From Tausonia pullulans (lineage: Eukaryota > Basidiomycota > Tremellomycetes > Cystofilobasidiales > Mrakiaceae), in assembly GCA_951802195.1 (NCBI GenBank), contig OX637632.1, positions 124,001 to 188,000 of the forward strand: 64,000 nucleotides of DNA, given 5' to 3'. Positions within the stretch are counted from its first letter, which is position 1, and each line of letters opens with the position of its first letter. Under the pieces are notes generated by a model that saw only the letters and a list, made by a program, of their open reading frames with translations, had not been told where the DNA came from and did not search any database. This document shows, piece after piece, positions 1 to 11,823 of this stretch. The position numbers and the translations under genes are program-made.

Positions 1-940
1 CTTTGGAAGCCGCCTCTTTCGCGCGGTGAGATTTGATGATGTCGTCGATCGTAGGGATTGAGGAAGAATCTGAAGCAGATGGTGATGGAAGTGATGGAGA
101 AGGGACCGAAATGAAGGGTGTAGGCCATTCGGGCAAGGGCTCCCGTGAAGGGTTTGTGGCCAGCGGTAGCGAAGGCACGGGGCGCAGAGAGGCCGGCGCG
201 ATCGTCGCTGGTGCTGGGATTGTCGGCTGCGCCTCCTTTCTGACTCGACGGGGATGGTCGAAGACGAGGGGCTGGCCGATGCTTGGCTGATGAGGACTGG
301 GGAATTGGTCCGCCCCACTGTCCGGACAGTCTGATGACAACGGTAGCGACACTGTCCGAGGGCTCACTGACAGCGACAGCGCCGCCCGCGCCCAGGGCAT
401 TGATCGTTCAGGCTCAGCATGGTCTTCCGTCGAACCCAAGTCGTTCAGGTCAAGTGCAGTAACGACGTGGCCCGAGAGGAGCTGTGTCTGCCTTATTGGG
501 TGATGCTCTTGGGATGGCAAGGACGGCCCGCTCACGACGACGTGCGCGGCGGAGAAAGCGGCGTTGCTGCTAGATGGCGCAGCCGATAAGGGTGAGGTGA
601 ATGATTTGGTGGAGACCTCTAAGTCCGGGGAAAACGACAAAAAAGACATGCCGGCAAGGAGGGAAGTTGAACGGGGGAGGATTCCAGATCGGACAGATGA
701 GCTGGAGCTAGGGGGACCGCTGGAGGGGAGGCTGCTGGATCTCGTAGGCAGCTCGAGCGTCGATCTACTGGAGCCTATGATTCCTTTGGGTCGGGCGGGC
801 CTAGCAGGCGTTGAGGATATTGTAGACGGCGCGTCCGAGTGCTCGGTCGCGGACTCGACCGACGGGTGCGAACCAACCTTGAGCGCCGGCGACAACGTGT
901 ATGCGGGCCCAGACACTGGCGACGCCTCGTGCTCTGCCAT
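1..940 (-). CDS. Unrecognised Ser/Pro-rich protein, N-terminal part (open at window edge)
   Basis: An open frame runs from an ATG at 940 to the left edge without a stop, about 313 codons. The start fits because it is the first ATG and lies 434 bp from the divergent LSG1 start. The visible part is low-complexity and rich in Ser, Pro, Thr and Ala, with no membrane segment or recognisable fold. It looks like a disordered N-terminal tail of a larger protein. The last visible residues (PTIDDIIKSHRAKEAA) turn charged and may begin an ordered region. I do not recognise the family. Opposite-strand frames here are shadows. Confidence 0.6.
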   Translation of the reverse strand, partial: MAEHEASPVSGPAYTLSPALKVGSHPSVESATEHSDAPSTISSTPARPARPKGIIGSSRSTLELPTRSSSLPSSGPPSSSSSVRSGILPRSTSLLAGMSFLSFSPDLEVSTKSFTSPLSAAPSSSNAAFSAAHVVVSGPSLPSQEHHPIRQTQLLSGHVVTALDLNDLGSTEDHAEPERSMPWARAALSLSVSPRTVSLPLSSDCPDSGADQFPSPHQPSIGQPLVFDHPRRVRKEAQPTIPAPATIAPASLRPVPSLPLATNPSREPLPEWPTPFISVPSPSLPSPSASDSSSIPTIDDIIKSHRAKEAASK

Positions 941-1374
941 GCCCGACTAATTCTATGTATAGCCGGGCGGGGCGGGCCTTTGTCTGGCTGGCGACTGCAA
1001 AAGGAAGAGTGACCGGTCAATTGAGCTCTGGCCCCGTCGGGGATAGTGAGGAGGCTGGCGCTCACGCAAAGGATCAGAGAAGAGAGAAGAATTTTGCGCC
1101 AGGAATGATGATCGAGTCGACCGAGCACTCTAAGAACCGCAGGAGAGGGTCGTGGGTGGAGGACGGCTGGCGATGTTAGTGTGCTAGTGGTATTAGAGTG
1201 GTCGTGGTGGTCGAGGCGAGAAATGAGCCAGGGGTATGCGCCCGTCCTGTTCGGAACAGTCAGAGGGAGAGGCGCGCAAGCACGGACCAGGGCGGACAAG
1301 TCCTCCCAGCGAGCCGGCTTCGAATTCTTGCAGCGCGCCATTCCCAAACCACCAACGACGCAACCTCCGTAGTT
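941..1374. other. Shared intergenic region between two divergent genes
   Basis: These 434 bp separate the start codons of the leftward Ser/Pro-rich gene and rightward LSG1, so they probably hold both promoters. No clear TATA box or other site was identified. Confidence 0.5.
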
Positions 1375-4198
1375 ATGGTCAGCTTCCCTTCGCTTGAGCC
1401 CCTCTGCCTGGCCAACGCGTTCGAGTCCCTCACTCACTCTACGATTTTGCCCTACGCGTCGGCTCTGCCCACCTGCCCCCGCTCAACAGCCGCCTCGCTC
1501 CCGCAAGGACAACAACGGCCTCGGCCGGGCGATCATAAAGAACAAGATCAAGGTCTCCAAGCAGGAGCCTGACGATCTCACTGTCAGTCTCTGATCAGTC
1601 GGTCGGGTCTGGCTCAGCCAACTGCCTGCATTGCTTCCTCGGTCTAACTCTCATCTACATCTACCCCGTGCTCATAGCACACCGAGGACGGAGGCGACCG
1701 CCTGAAGTCCGTCACCCACGAGGGCGACCTCGATCAGTTTCTCAACACTGCCCAACTTGCTGCCACCGACTTCACTGCGGGTTAGTGGTGGCCCGACGTG
1801 CTTTCTCATTTTCAGGCGAAGTTGAAGCTCATGAATGCCCTCGTACCTTGAACCGACGGACGGGTCCAGAACGCCAGAACGTTCGGATTATCCAGGCTCC
1901 CTCGACCTCGTCCGGATCCTCTGGCCCGAACCCTTACCTGCTCTCGTCCCAGGAGGAGAAGGACACCCGCGAGAAGCACGGCAGATGGAGGGATAAGCTT
2001 CGCGTTCCTCGGCGACCGGTCTGGGACAAGGGCATGACCGCCAGGGAGCTTGAGCGGAGCGAGCGTGACGCGTTCCTGGATTGGAGACGCGGTCTTGCAG
2101 AGTCAGTCTTCCCCTTCGCTTTTGCTCTTGTCCCACTAGTGGCTCAAGACTGACTCAAAAGCATGCCCATTGCTTTATCAGACTGTCCGACGCACACAAC
2201 CTTCTTCTCACCCCCTTCGAGCGCAACCTCGAGGTTTGGCGTCAGCTCTGGCGAGTCCTCGAGCGGTCGCATCTCATCATTCAGATTGTGGACGCACGTA
2301 ACCCCGAGAGTTTCCGCTGTGGTGACCTCGAGGAGTACGTCGACAGCCTTGACGCTGAGGGCCGCGCAGTCGGCAAGGGTTCCGAGGGCAACCTTGAAGG
2401 TGGCAAGCGCCGCACCCTTTTGCTCATCAACAAGGCCGATCTGCTTACACTGGATCAACGGTAAGTCAGAGAGCTCTGCTTATGGCTCGCCTGGCCTTCG
2501 TATCGCTCGTTGACCACTACACCACCTATACAGACGCCAGTGGGCGGACCACTTTGACGGCCTCGGCCTCCGATATGCCTTCTTCTCCGCGCTCAACGCG
2601 ACTGCCCTCCAAGAGGCCGCTGCGCTTGCTGCCCAAGCCGCTGAGCTCGCTGCTCAGGCTTCCTCCGAGGACGAGAGTGAGAATGACGATGATGAGAGCG
2701 ATGAGGAGGACCTCGAGCGCTCGGCCAAGGGTATCTCCCTCAACGATGACGAGACCGCGGAGGTCTCGAAGCCAGTCGGTGGTCTTCAGGGTGTCGGAGA
2801 GCTCGGTCGGCAAGAGGAGGATGAAAAGAAGTACGAGCCTGAGCCGGATGCTCAAAGGATGGAAGAAAGTTACGAGGAACGCACCCGTGTTCTGAGCGTT
2901 CTTGAGCTTGAGGAGCTTTTTGAGACCGCAGCCCCCGACCTCAACGGTCAGTCTTGCTTGCACGTCGTGGCCTCGCTACTGCTGCGCTGACTTCCGCTTT
3001 CCTACCGCCCGTGCCATAGAATTTGTCACTCTCGCTCGCCCAAAGCCCCCAGCCAAGCTAATCGTCGGACTAGTCGGCTACCCCAATGTCGGAAAGTCCT
3101 CCACAATCAACGCCCTGCTCGGATCCAAGCGCGTCTCAGTTTCGGCCACGCCTGGAAAGACCAAGCACTTCCAGACTCTCAATTTTACCGAGCACATCAC
3201 ACTCTGTGACTGCCCCGGTCTCGTCTTCCCGCAATTCGCGACGACTAAGGCCGAGCTCGTCTGTGACGGCGTCCTTCCGATCGACCAGATGCGCGAGTAC
3301 ACCGCACCCATGGAGCTCGTCTGCCGAAGAGTGCCGAGAGAGATCCTTGAGGGCACCTACGCGATCCGCATCGAGGTCCGCGAAATCGAGGACGGGGGAA
3401 CGGGTAAGGTCGGCGCCGAGGATTTCCTCTCGAGCTATGCCAGTAAGTTATGTTTTCTCGCAGTCTCGTGAGGGCTACTATTTCTGACAGCCTCACCTTT
3501 CTTCGACCGCAACAGTCGCCCGAGGCTTCACTCGAGCGTCCTTCGGTCTTCCGGACACATCTCGTTCGGCGCGATACGTCCTCAAGGACTACGTCAACGC
3601 CCGCCTCCTCTACTGCCACCCTCCCCCTGGCAAAGACGCCGACGAGTTTAACCGCGAGAGCCGCGAGAGCCAGCTCGCATCGTTCGTCGGCAAGAAGCGC
3701 GCCCCGACGACGCGTGTCGGCAAGGGTGCCGACACTTTTGTCAAGTCGGCGCCAGCGGCTTATCTCCCTAACCCAACGACGGACGAGGCAGGCAACCCAG
3801 TCGACGTTGCACCCGGAGGGTCAATGACGAAGCAGCAGCAGGTCTTCTCGTCGATTTCGAGCCGGGCCGACAACCGACCTTCCCAGCCAATGTCTAACAT
3901 CTCCCGCGGCATCGACGGCGTCTTCTTCAAGGAGGACAACGCCCGGCTCGAGGCTCGCCCGCGGACGAGGGGCACCTCCTCCCGGATTGAGGGCGAGGCG
4001 GGCTTTTCTCGGCCGCGGATGTACGGTGTCCAGAACGCCATCGGCGATGACGGACGGCCCCTCGACCCGGACCGTATCGCGCGTCTCGCCGAGGTAGCTC
4101 TTCAGCAGGAGCGGCGTGAGGGGGGCAAGGCGAGCAAGCACCACGGCAACCACAAGCGCAAGGGCGGCAAAGCGAGGTCCGGAGCTGGATACGATTGA
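1375..4198 (+). CDS. LSG1: Large-subunit GTPase Lsg1 (cytoplasmic 60S ribosome export/recycling)
   Basis: Lsg1 is a circularly permuted GTPase which, from established knowledge, releases the export adaptor Nmd3 from pre-60S subunits in the cytoplasm. Predicted exons are 1375-1377, 1490-1582, 1678-1780, 1870-2101, 2182-2460, 2534-2946, 3020-3442 and 3516-4198, all phase-consistent, giving 742 residues. The permuted order is visible: G4 NKAD near residue 226 precedes the P-loop GYPNVGKSS near 394 and G3 DCPG near 438. An acidic Asp/Glu stretch lies between them, as is usual in the family. The C-terminus is rich in Lys, Gly and His. The first exon appears to be only the ATG, joined to CCGCCTCGC to give MPPRSRKDNNGLGRAIIK, which resembles family N-termini. 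A start further upstream is possible but less attractive. Confidence 0.93.
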
Positions 4199-4300
4199 TT
4201 GATGTTTGCTTCATTCTTCTTCTATTGCTCGAAGGGGCCGTGAAGCAAAACAAAGCCATTCATTATTGCATCAGGATTAAGCTCAATCGTCTCCATAGCT

Positions 4301-7300
4301 TTACTCCTCCTCGTGGTATCTTCAGCAAGCAGCGATAGGCGAGTTAGTCAAGAGAAAAGCAGGCTCATGATTGTCAGAGGCGCTAACGTACCCAGCTCTC
4401 CGCATTTCGCCGAGACGCTTCCTGGCCTCGCCAAGCGACCGCTCGAGGGTGAGGATTTTGACCTGCTCCTCCATTTCACGGACCTTAAATTCATGGGCGG
4501 CCATCGACTTGTAGTCCATCGACTCCTCCTCGTTCTGTTTCGCCGAGACGGCCTTGACCTGTCGGACGAGGGCCTTGCAGGCTTCAGTGACAGACTTCGC
4601 CGCGAGCTCGAGGCGCTCTTGGGTCTTGGACATGAGCGAGGCCTTGACACGTGAGGCGGCCACGAGCTGGGCAGTGGCGGCCGAGACCTCGTTCGAAGCA
4701 ACGATGAGCTGTTCGAGCGAGTGAGTGCCGGAGATGACACCATCGGCTGATTCGATGAGAAGACTGGTGGCGAACGCGACGGCCTTGGCGGCTGAGATAA
4801 GACCCTCCGTCCAACGGTTGTTGCGCTTGTAGAACTGCTGGACTGAGTTTGATCCTTTGCCCTGCGCTACAATCTCCTGCTGGGACTCAGTCGCAGACTT
4901 GATAAGACGGCCGATAGCGTTCGTGATGGCGAGGGCGGCCTCAAGGATGGCATCATGGACCTGGACATCGAGCGCCGAGTAACGGCCGGTATCCTTGGGG
5001 CGCGACATGAGCGTCTGGAGCCGCTGTGTGGCAGCCTCGATCGCGTTCGCAGCGTTGAGCATTTCACGCTCAACAAGATCGCCGATGTCGCCGTTGGCCT
5101 TGGAAAGCGGCTCGGACTTGCGTTGAACGAGGCCCTCGACGAGTTTCGAGAGATTTGCGAGCGCGGCGCCGGCCGATGCGTTGTTGCGGAGGGCGGTCTC
5201 CTCCGAGCCGACGAGGTTGTACGACTGAAGGTTCATGAAGTACCTCGCGCCGACGTCTCCGCACGTCTTAGCAACGCCGACAAGCTTGTCCGATGCATCG
5301 TCTGAGCTGGCGAACCGGGTGACACCTTTGGTGGAGACGAGGACGTCCGAAAGGGATTGAGCAAACTCGTTAGCGGCCTTGATGACGTCGACGTGAGTGC
5401 CGCCCTTCTTGCGACCGAGGAAGAGATTGTAGACCATGGCGAACTCGGTGGCGTTGTTGGTCGCTTTCTCGATGATGGAGAGCGTGAATTCAGGTGTGGC
5501 ATTAGTGTTGCCGGTTTGTGTCGGCGACTCCAGCTCGTAGATGGCGTCGTCGACCTTTTGGATGCAAGCCTGCAGGATCGAGTCTGGGAGGAGACAGGAG
5601 GACATCCAAGACGGCAAAAGAATTTAGTAGCTGGAGCCTACGGCCAATGACCTCAAGGCCCAAGCTCACCGATGATCTGGTTGAGCTCGATCCTGTGGTC
5701 GAGGATGAGTGTGTCAACCTGGGCGGTGAAGGCGGAGTCGACCTCGTTGGTGTTCTGCGGGGAAAGAGTAAGGTTGAGTCAGCCATCTTACAAACGGTCG
5801 AGCTGATATAAAGACAACATACGATTTTGGTCTCGTTGAGGTCCTGGAGCGTCTGATCTAAACTCTCTTGCATGACACTGATCTCGGTGTCTTTCTCCTC
5901 GAGGAGAAGCTCGTGCTCGTGCTTCTGGTCATCGAGCTTGCGAAGAAGGTCGTCGATTTGGATCTGCTTTCCCTTGAGCGAGTCCTCGAGCTCCGTAAGC
6001 TGCCGGTTGTACTTGGAGATGAGCGAGGTCGTGTCCGCCGACTTGTTACGAGAGGCATCGTCGGCGCGTTCATTGGCGAACTTAAGATCCCTCCGAAGGC
6101 GGTCGAGCTCCTCCTTCTGGCTCTGCGAGGGTCAAACGAGGTCAACTTCAGCGAGTACCTTGTTTGACGAAAAGGTGACAACTTAAAAGACTCCTTGACG
6201 CACTGATTTGAGCCGGTCGATGTCAAACCTGGAACGATCTCTCTCACGGATCATGTCGGCGAGTTCTAGGTTCTTGGCCTTAACGTCCCGCTCCATGCGC
6301 TCCATGCGATCGATGGCCTCTTGGGCCGAATTGGCGCGGAGCTGCATGGCCTTCGACTTATTGAGGAGGTCGAGATGCTCCGAGCGGATCTGAGAGTAGA
6401 GCTTGGCGAGAGCCTGATACTTGGTCTTCCACTCCTCGACCTGACGCTGAAGCTGCTGAATGAGCTCGTCCTTAGACTGGAGTTGGGCGCCGACGTTGGT
6501 CGAGACGAGGCCAAGCTCGTTCTCAAGAGCTTTGACTCGCTGTATGTCAGTCGAGTCCAGAGAAGAACGTCAGCAAGGGCAAGCACAATCGTGTGGAGCG
6601 GATCAAAATGGAGAAGAAAACTTACTCGGTCGTACTGCTCAAGCATCATCTGGTCGCGCTCGTACTGACCGCGCATGCCGAGCATCTCGACCTCCATCTG
6701 CTGCTGCCGGCCCTGGTCCTGCTGCTGGAACTGCATCTGTTGCAACTGCTGCTGTCGCGCAAGTTCCTCCTGAGCACGCCGCTCGTTCTCCTGTTGGATC
6801 CGGAGCTGTTCCGCGTGTTCGCGTTCAAGTCGGGCAGCATCCTCCTGCTGGCGACGCTGCGCGGCCTCTCGCTGAGCTACAAGGGCGTTCTGTTTGTCCT
6901 CGTACTCTTGAAGCATCCTCTTCTGCTCGGCAATCTCAGCAGCACTCGAGTCAAGGATGGAAGGCGTTGCGGTAGGGGCCGGCGTGGAAGGCTTGGGCCC
7001 GGCCGTTTTGGGTCGCTCGGGAAGTTCGGGAGCGGTACCGTTGTCGCGTAAGTTCGGGGGTTCCTGTGGAAGGAAGGGCGTGAGTCGAGACCCACATCAA
7101 TATTTTTAATATCAATGAGCATCTCGTGAGGCGTACCTGGCCGAGTTTCGGGACGTTGATGAGCCCCGTAAGGTACTTGAGGTTGGAGCATTCGTAATAG
7201 AACTTACGGAGATTGAAGTGCTGAGCGTTGTAGCGACCGCGGAGAGGCTCGAGAGCCTCAAGCGAGTCGGTTCCTGACGGTAGACCATAGCGAATCCATC

Positions 7301-8975
7301 AGCATCACACCCAGGGCCGGCCAGGTCAGACAGAATGACGCACGGCGGTGCATGGCTCGCAGCATACTCGTGATGAATCGGTAGATGCCGTAGCTCTCCT
7401 TGACCAGAGGAACGAGGGCCGAGATCCGGCACTCGTTGTTGGCGGAACCTCGGAAGTGAGCGAAGATGAGCTTCTGGAAGGTGTCGATCTGGTCTTGGAG
7501 CGTCATGAGATCCGTAATGGTCTCATATCTAGAATCGAAAAGGAAATCACATCGTCAGTATATACGCAACTAATGCAAAGGGAAATCCTTGACCAGAAGG
7601 GAGGCGCGCATACCCCTCGTTGGGATCGTCGATGCCTCTCAGGCTGACATATTCCTCGTACTCAAAGAGACCATTAAATTCCGCGTGGTGACGGTGGAAG
7701 CGAAGCTTGGAGAGGAGGAACTGAACATAGGCGCGGATGAGGGTGCCATAGCCTAAGAAAGTGGATATCACATCGAGAACGTTAGTCCTGGTGAGTTAAG
7801 AGACGCAGAGCTATCGAACAATCGGGCTCGCACCCTTCGTCCCATCCGATGCGACCGTGCGGCCGCACGTCTCGAGCCAGCCGGTCTGGTGATGGGCGTC
7901 TTTGATGGTCTGTTCCACATCCAAAGCACACAAGAGAAACGCAATCAGACACGGATTGAGGAGGCAAGGGGGCCCGAGGTAGCTGGCAGGCAGATACACG
8001 CACGATGGGGTGCCCCTCTTGTATGAGCTTGTGTACGAGGATGAGACTCTTAAACGTCATGACCTCATCAGAAAGAACAGGCTGGACCCGAATGCCGTTC
8101 CAGACTGGCATGGAGGAGTGGTAGTCCCAGGTGTAGACGATGCATTCTATGAGAGGGAGGACGGGTCGTCAGCTCGCTCTCGCTCTCGCTATCGTCCCCC
8201 TAAGAACGAGCGAGCGATAAGAGATCGCTCACTTCGGACGTGCTTCTGCTTGGGCGCAGTCTCCTCTCCCTGCGAGTATTGGCACAGAGGGTCAGCGTTG
8301 TGCCCGGGATGCCAAGCTAGATCAGTCAAGCAGGGGACCGCCGCCGCGCGCCGGGAGTCTTCCGCCCATGCCCTCCCTCTCGGCAGGGTCGGTCGTACGG
8401 ATGCCTCGTGCGCGTAAGCGAGCCCGCGCGCATCAAATCCCGTCGCTGTCGACTCGCTCTCGGACATGCCTTGACCTGCATGAGCCATCGGAAGACGGTC
8501 CCAGAACAGGGATAGGCTCCAAACTCCTCCTTTGGGTCATCCTTCACGCGGCATTGAAGTTCGGGCACTGCATTTGACCTCCGTCCCCAGCCACACGACA
8601 ACCTGACCTGCTTTTGACGACGCGGAAAGATACAAAGGCACTCACGCTCGTAGCCTTCTTGATGTGCTGGGTGAGCTCGGCCTCGCCCCTCGCGGGGTCG
8701 ACAGGCCGGGTTGGTTGGTGCTGCTGCTGGATGTTCCTCGCCCGACGCTCGTGCTCGGGCTCGTAATCGTCCTCCCTGGTCGAGCGAGATCCACGGAGAC
8801 AGAGCAAACGAATCAGCACTGGGGTCTCAGCGTCGAAAGCCAGCTGAAGGAGCAGGAATTGATTTCTGCCTGCCAAGGCGAAGGAAGGAAGGCGCCAAAG
8901 AGCAATGACGATGACGATGACGATAACTCACCAGCCGGGGACCTTTGTTTGCGGCGTGCGTGACCCGTACGACAT
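4301..8975 (-). CDS. SLA2: Sla2/End4 (HIP1R-like) endocytic adaptor: ANTH, coiled coil, THATCH
   Basis: Sla2 links clathrin-coat membranes (PIP2) to actin during endocytosis. Fourteen exons fit: 8932-8975, 8646-8775, 8233-8269, 8004-8146, 7834-7909, 7614-7752, 7344-7528, 7137-7273, 6626-7063, 6204-6539, 5823-6122, 5670-5754, 4392-5583 and 4301-4319, giving 1086 residues. The ANTH domain covers about residues 20-295, with KCIVYTWDYHSS, FKSLILVHKLIQEGHP and RYNAQHFNLRKFYYECSNLKYL. A Pro-rich linker and a Gln-rich coiled coil follow at about 300-680. The C-terminal I/LWEQ (THATCH) actin-binding module starts near 690 (QKVDDAIYELESP) and ends in a tiny last exon coding GYHEEE. The length equals the family norm. 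The 5' third is split into many small exons and the 3' third is almost intron-free. The gene is complete and looks functional. Confidence 0.95.
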
Positions 8976-9316
8976 GAATGTTGTCTCGATCTAGAGCCTG
9001 GGGAAGCGCTGATGAGAGGAGTTCTTTTCGGGCTGGCGATAGCGGGATGGATGGTCGGTCAGTCGAAGAGGGAAGGCGGAGGTGGATGGCGGTTGACGTT
9101 GAGCCCCGTCGCCCCCTGTCCCTCCGCTCGCTCGCTCTCGCGCCGCCCTTCCCACTCCTGCTCTCGCGTCGCTGACCCCAACCACTGCGCGCGTCCCAAA
9201 CAGGCTTGCTGGCTGGCTTCGATTCCACCTTCCATTGCGACGCCCTTGAGGCTATTGCGGTGTCCCTCAGCTCCAGCTACATAAAGACAATACAGTCCAT
9301 CCAATTTCAATGGCTC
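8976..9316. other. Intergenic region upstream of SLA2
   Basis: About 340 bp lie between the SRX1 stop and the SLA2 start, both on the minus strand. The region contains C/T- and G/A-rich stretches and no supported gene. It probably holds the SLA2 promoter and the SRX1 3' UTR. Confidence 0.4.
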
Positions 9317-10080
9317 TTAAAATGGACTGCCGGCCCCGAGGTACCCTCTCATCACCTTGGCCGGCACATCGACCACCTTCCCAGGAATCGTCTCCCTCCC
9401 GAGTCTCTTGTGGGCCTCGTACCTGAATTCGAACAAGCCTCAGCGGGCCAGAAACTCCGTCAGTTACGTCAGACAATGGGCCCGTTGTGCCCTCCTACTA
9501 GTAGCGTCGCCGACGCACCTGTGGCAGCCACCCAGAGAAAAGTAGTACGATCCGGAGCTCTTTGGATCCCGCACTCGAAGAACCTGAGGTTCACAGAGTC
9601 AATATAGTATTCAAAAGCTAGTCCAATCATGCCGGTGCGTTGAATGGAAGACAGACCTCGATTGGCGTGAACTGATCATCCGACTCCTGCCATTAATTGA
9701 ACAAAGGCGCCGTCAGCCAGGTGCTGACCTGAAGGCGATGTAGACGAGCCAAAACGAACCAAATCATTCATGAAAGCCTGGACCTTGGCCTCGTCGAGCT
9801 CAGATGGCAGGGGACGAATGATGACGGACATCGGCACTGACCAGGCAGGTCAGGACAGGCGCGCCGCCGATCAGCGCGCACGCACGCACAGCCATGCAGC
9901 CGAGGCCGGTCAAACAAGTGCTCGAGGCTCACCATCACAGACTTTGGTGATGCCATCGGCAAATACAGAAAACTTGGACGGCGGCGCTGGAGGTGAGGAC
10001 GACTGGGAGCTGACGTCTTCGGGTGGGGGAGACACCAGAAGGACGGCGTCGTTGGCTGAAGTGGCCGGGGCGGTAGACAT
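9317..10080 (-). CDS. SRX1: Sulfiredoxin
   Basis: Sulfiredoxin reduces cysteine sulfinic acid in 2-Cys peroxiredoxins using ATP. Five exons fit in phase: 9933-10080, 9760-9836, 9657-9686, 9519-9583 and 9317-9422, giving 141 residues, close to the family length. The core is clear: VPMSVIIRPLPSELDEAKVQ near residue 50, FTPIEVLRVRDPKSSGSYYF, then GGCHR with the catalytic Cys at about 105, then RYEAHKRLGRETIPGK. The end, VMRGYLGAGSPF, matches the YLGA tail known from animal sulfiredoxins. The CHR codons are split by an intron. The frame stays open upstream of 10080, so a longer N-terminal form cannot be excluded, but MSTAPATS is the most plausible start. The upstream side faces the transposon block. 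Confidence 0.92.
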
Positions 10081-10757
10081 TGAAGCTGGGCGGACTAGGG
10101 TGGTGATACTGATGAAGAGGCGGGACAGAAGTGTTGGATAGGGAGATAGCTGGTGAAGCATGCAAGAGCGATGATGGTTGGGTGAGAGATTGAGGAAGGC
10201 TCCTGCTTTATCCGTCCGATCTTGGTTTTGACGCACTGACCATGTATGCATTCGTACAAAGCTGACTAAAGGAGTGAATCGATGACCGCTTGTCACGAGC
10301 GGTCCGGGGAGTTCGGCATGCGTCAGGCTATCCGACGAGAGCGGATTAAGGAGGGCGCACTGCAGTTGGCGCTTTGACAGGGCAGCAGAGAGGCGCGCTC
10401 CCAATTTCCTCTCTTGCCCCTCCGTTGATCACTGCCTCGTCTACAGTTTGGCAATATCTTCAAGGAGATCCTCGGCCACTGACAAAAGAGAGAGATCCAA
10501 GGAGCAGTCGTATCGTCAGAGACCCAGTCAGGCGGCTTCAGCCGACACCCTCTCCCGTGCGTCCTCCCGACGACCACCTCCTCCCTCCTCTACTTCTCTC
10601 GTGCCCTCCCTCATGTAGGCTCTCTCGTCGCTACTTACGTCTCTTTACCGGAAGCTAAGCAGGATATTGGCATGTCTCGGCCTTTACATCTCCTTGCTGG
10701 AGGATTAGCCCAAAGGCCACATGTGAGGATTTGCCCGAGAGTCAAGGGCTGAGGAGG
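10081..10757. other. Intergenic sequence between SRX1 and the transposon block
   Basis: Nearly 680 bp with no supported gene. The part next to 10080 probably contains the SRX1 promoter. About 10600-10757 looks like older repeat-derived DNA, but I could not assign it. Confidence 0.4.
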
Positions 10758-11159
10758 TTTCAGGTTCTCGCGGACTTGCTACCTCGACCCTGCGCCAGGC
10801 CAACGCGGCGCCAGTGTAGCCTTTCCCTTGCTTGATCAGCATTCCCATTCCTTTATTCCTTGTTGCCTCATCTGTCCCACACTCTTTGCTTTCTAGACTT
10901 TCTCATCACTCCCTTATTCTCATCACTCCCTTGTTCTCACCACTGGTTCATAAAACGCTCAGTTCATCGTAGATTTGGCTCTGCACTCTGACTATCATTT
11001 GGACCCGACAAACTTGCCCAGGACCCTTAAGCGAGCCCGTGTACCTCCATCACTTCAGTTCCCTTTCATCACCCGCCACCGCTCTTAGTGCACTTCATTG
11101 CCGACGTCTCTCCCCGCGCCCAATCTTCTCTGCCATCGACCCTTGGGCCAATCCTAACA
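10758..11159 (+). repeat. Solo LTR, family B (plus orientation)
   Basis: This copy aligns by eye with 21749-22165 over its whole length and ends in GGGCCAATCCTAACA. Its start corresponds to TGTCAGGATCTCGC in the other copy, so the termini have the imperfect TG...CA inverted-repeat form of an LTR. No internal coding region of this family is seen nearby. It is clearly diverged from the 21.7-kb copy, so it is an older relic. Confidence 0.65.
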
Positions 11160-11444
11160 CTTGGGCAGGTTTGTCGGGTCCAGATGATAGTCAGAGTACA
11201 GAGCAAAATCTACGATGAACTGAGCGTTTTATGGACCAGGGGTAAGAACAAGGGAGGGGATGAGAAGCGCGAGAACGCAAAGAGTGTAGGGCAGATGATG
11301 AAATAAAAGAGATGAAAGCGCAATGAGACAAGGAGCGTGAGCCAATGTGGCGAAAGAATGGTCCAAGATGAGGGAATGCGGAGCAAGCAGGGAAAAGGCA
11401 ATACAGGGTCAGAACCAAGGTGGCAAGTCCGCGAGATCCTGACA
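11160..11444 (-). repeat. Partial LTR, family B (minus orientation), forming an inverted repeat with 10758-11159
   Basis: The sequence from about 11165 is the reverse complement of the family B LTR and finishes at the reverse of its TGTCAGGATC end (11441-11444). With the preceding plus copy it makes two roughly 270-bp arms around a spacer of about 140 bp. A second short GATCCTGACA occurs at 11505-11513, suggesting further rearrangement. Confidence 0.6.
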
Positions 11445-11536
11445 GGCGGGTCCGCGAGATTCTGCAGCCACATAAGCGCAGAGCCTATGTGGTGAACCCG
11501 TAAGATCCTGACACGGCCATTCTTTCGTTCCTCTTG

Positions 11537-11593
11537 CGCCCCGGCCGACTAACGGTCCTACATTTGGCTGATCTTCTGATCTTCCGTATAGGT
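11537..11593 (+). repeat. Short 57-bp dispersed repeat, copy 1
   Basis: This 57-bp segment from CCCCGGCCGACTAACGG to TTCCGTATAGGT recurs at 21664-21720 with only a few differences and in the same orientation. Its origin is unknown. It lies 24 bp before the copia solo LTR here and 28 bp before the family B LTR at the other site. Confidence 0.6.
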
Positions 11594-11617
11594 CGAGCTT
11601 CTCGCTTGGGTCTTCCC

Positions 11618-11823
11618 TGTTGAGGATTGTGGTGGTGGCTGTGGTTGTGGCGCCGTAAGAGCGCTGCGCGGAGTGCCGAAGCCGCGGAGCGCCGCACAGC
11701 TCCTGAATATTCCTTGCTGCATAGCTACACTGTTTAAGCTCACTTCTTCTCTCCTAGCAGTGAACCTTCATTTGTTCTGAAGGTTCTCTACCAGAATCTC
11801 TCGTTGGCAGGCTAATCGCAACA
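11618..11823 (+). mobile_element. Solo copia LTR inserted in an older copia element
   Basis: The plus-oriented LTR runs from TGTTGAGGATTG to GGCTAATCGCAACA, with matching TGTTG/CAACA ends. It is the same LTR family as that of the 14.7-19.4 kb element, with a shorter internal GTGGCT-type repeat tract. It is inserted into the reverse transcriptase region of the minus-strand copia element starting at 11824. TTCC occurs at both borders, which might be part of a target-site duplication. Confidence 0.7.

Noticed and set aside
564-1572. Plus-strand ORFs upstream of LSG1
   Set aside because: They mirror the minus-strand Ser/Pro-rich gene or are non-ATG frames; only the ATG at 1375 with an intron gives a family-like LSG1 start.
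4313-9300. Plus-strand and alternative minus frames across SLA2
   Set aside because: Arg/Ser-rich or Leu-rich shadows of the SLA2 exons with no independent signature.
9910-10404. N-terminal extension of sulfiredoxin (mitochondrial targeting form)
   Set aside because: The frame is open upstream, but there is no conserved wording, and MSTAPATS at 10080 gives the normal family length.
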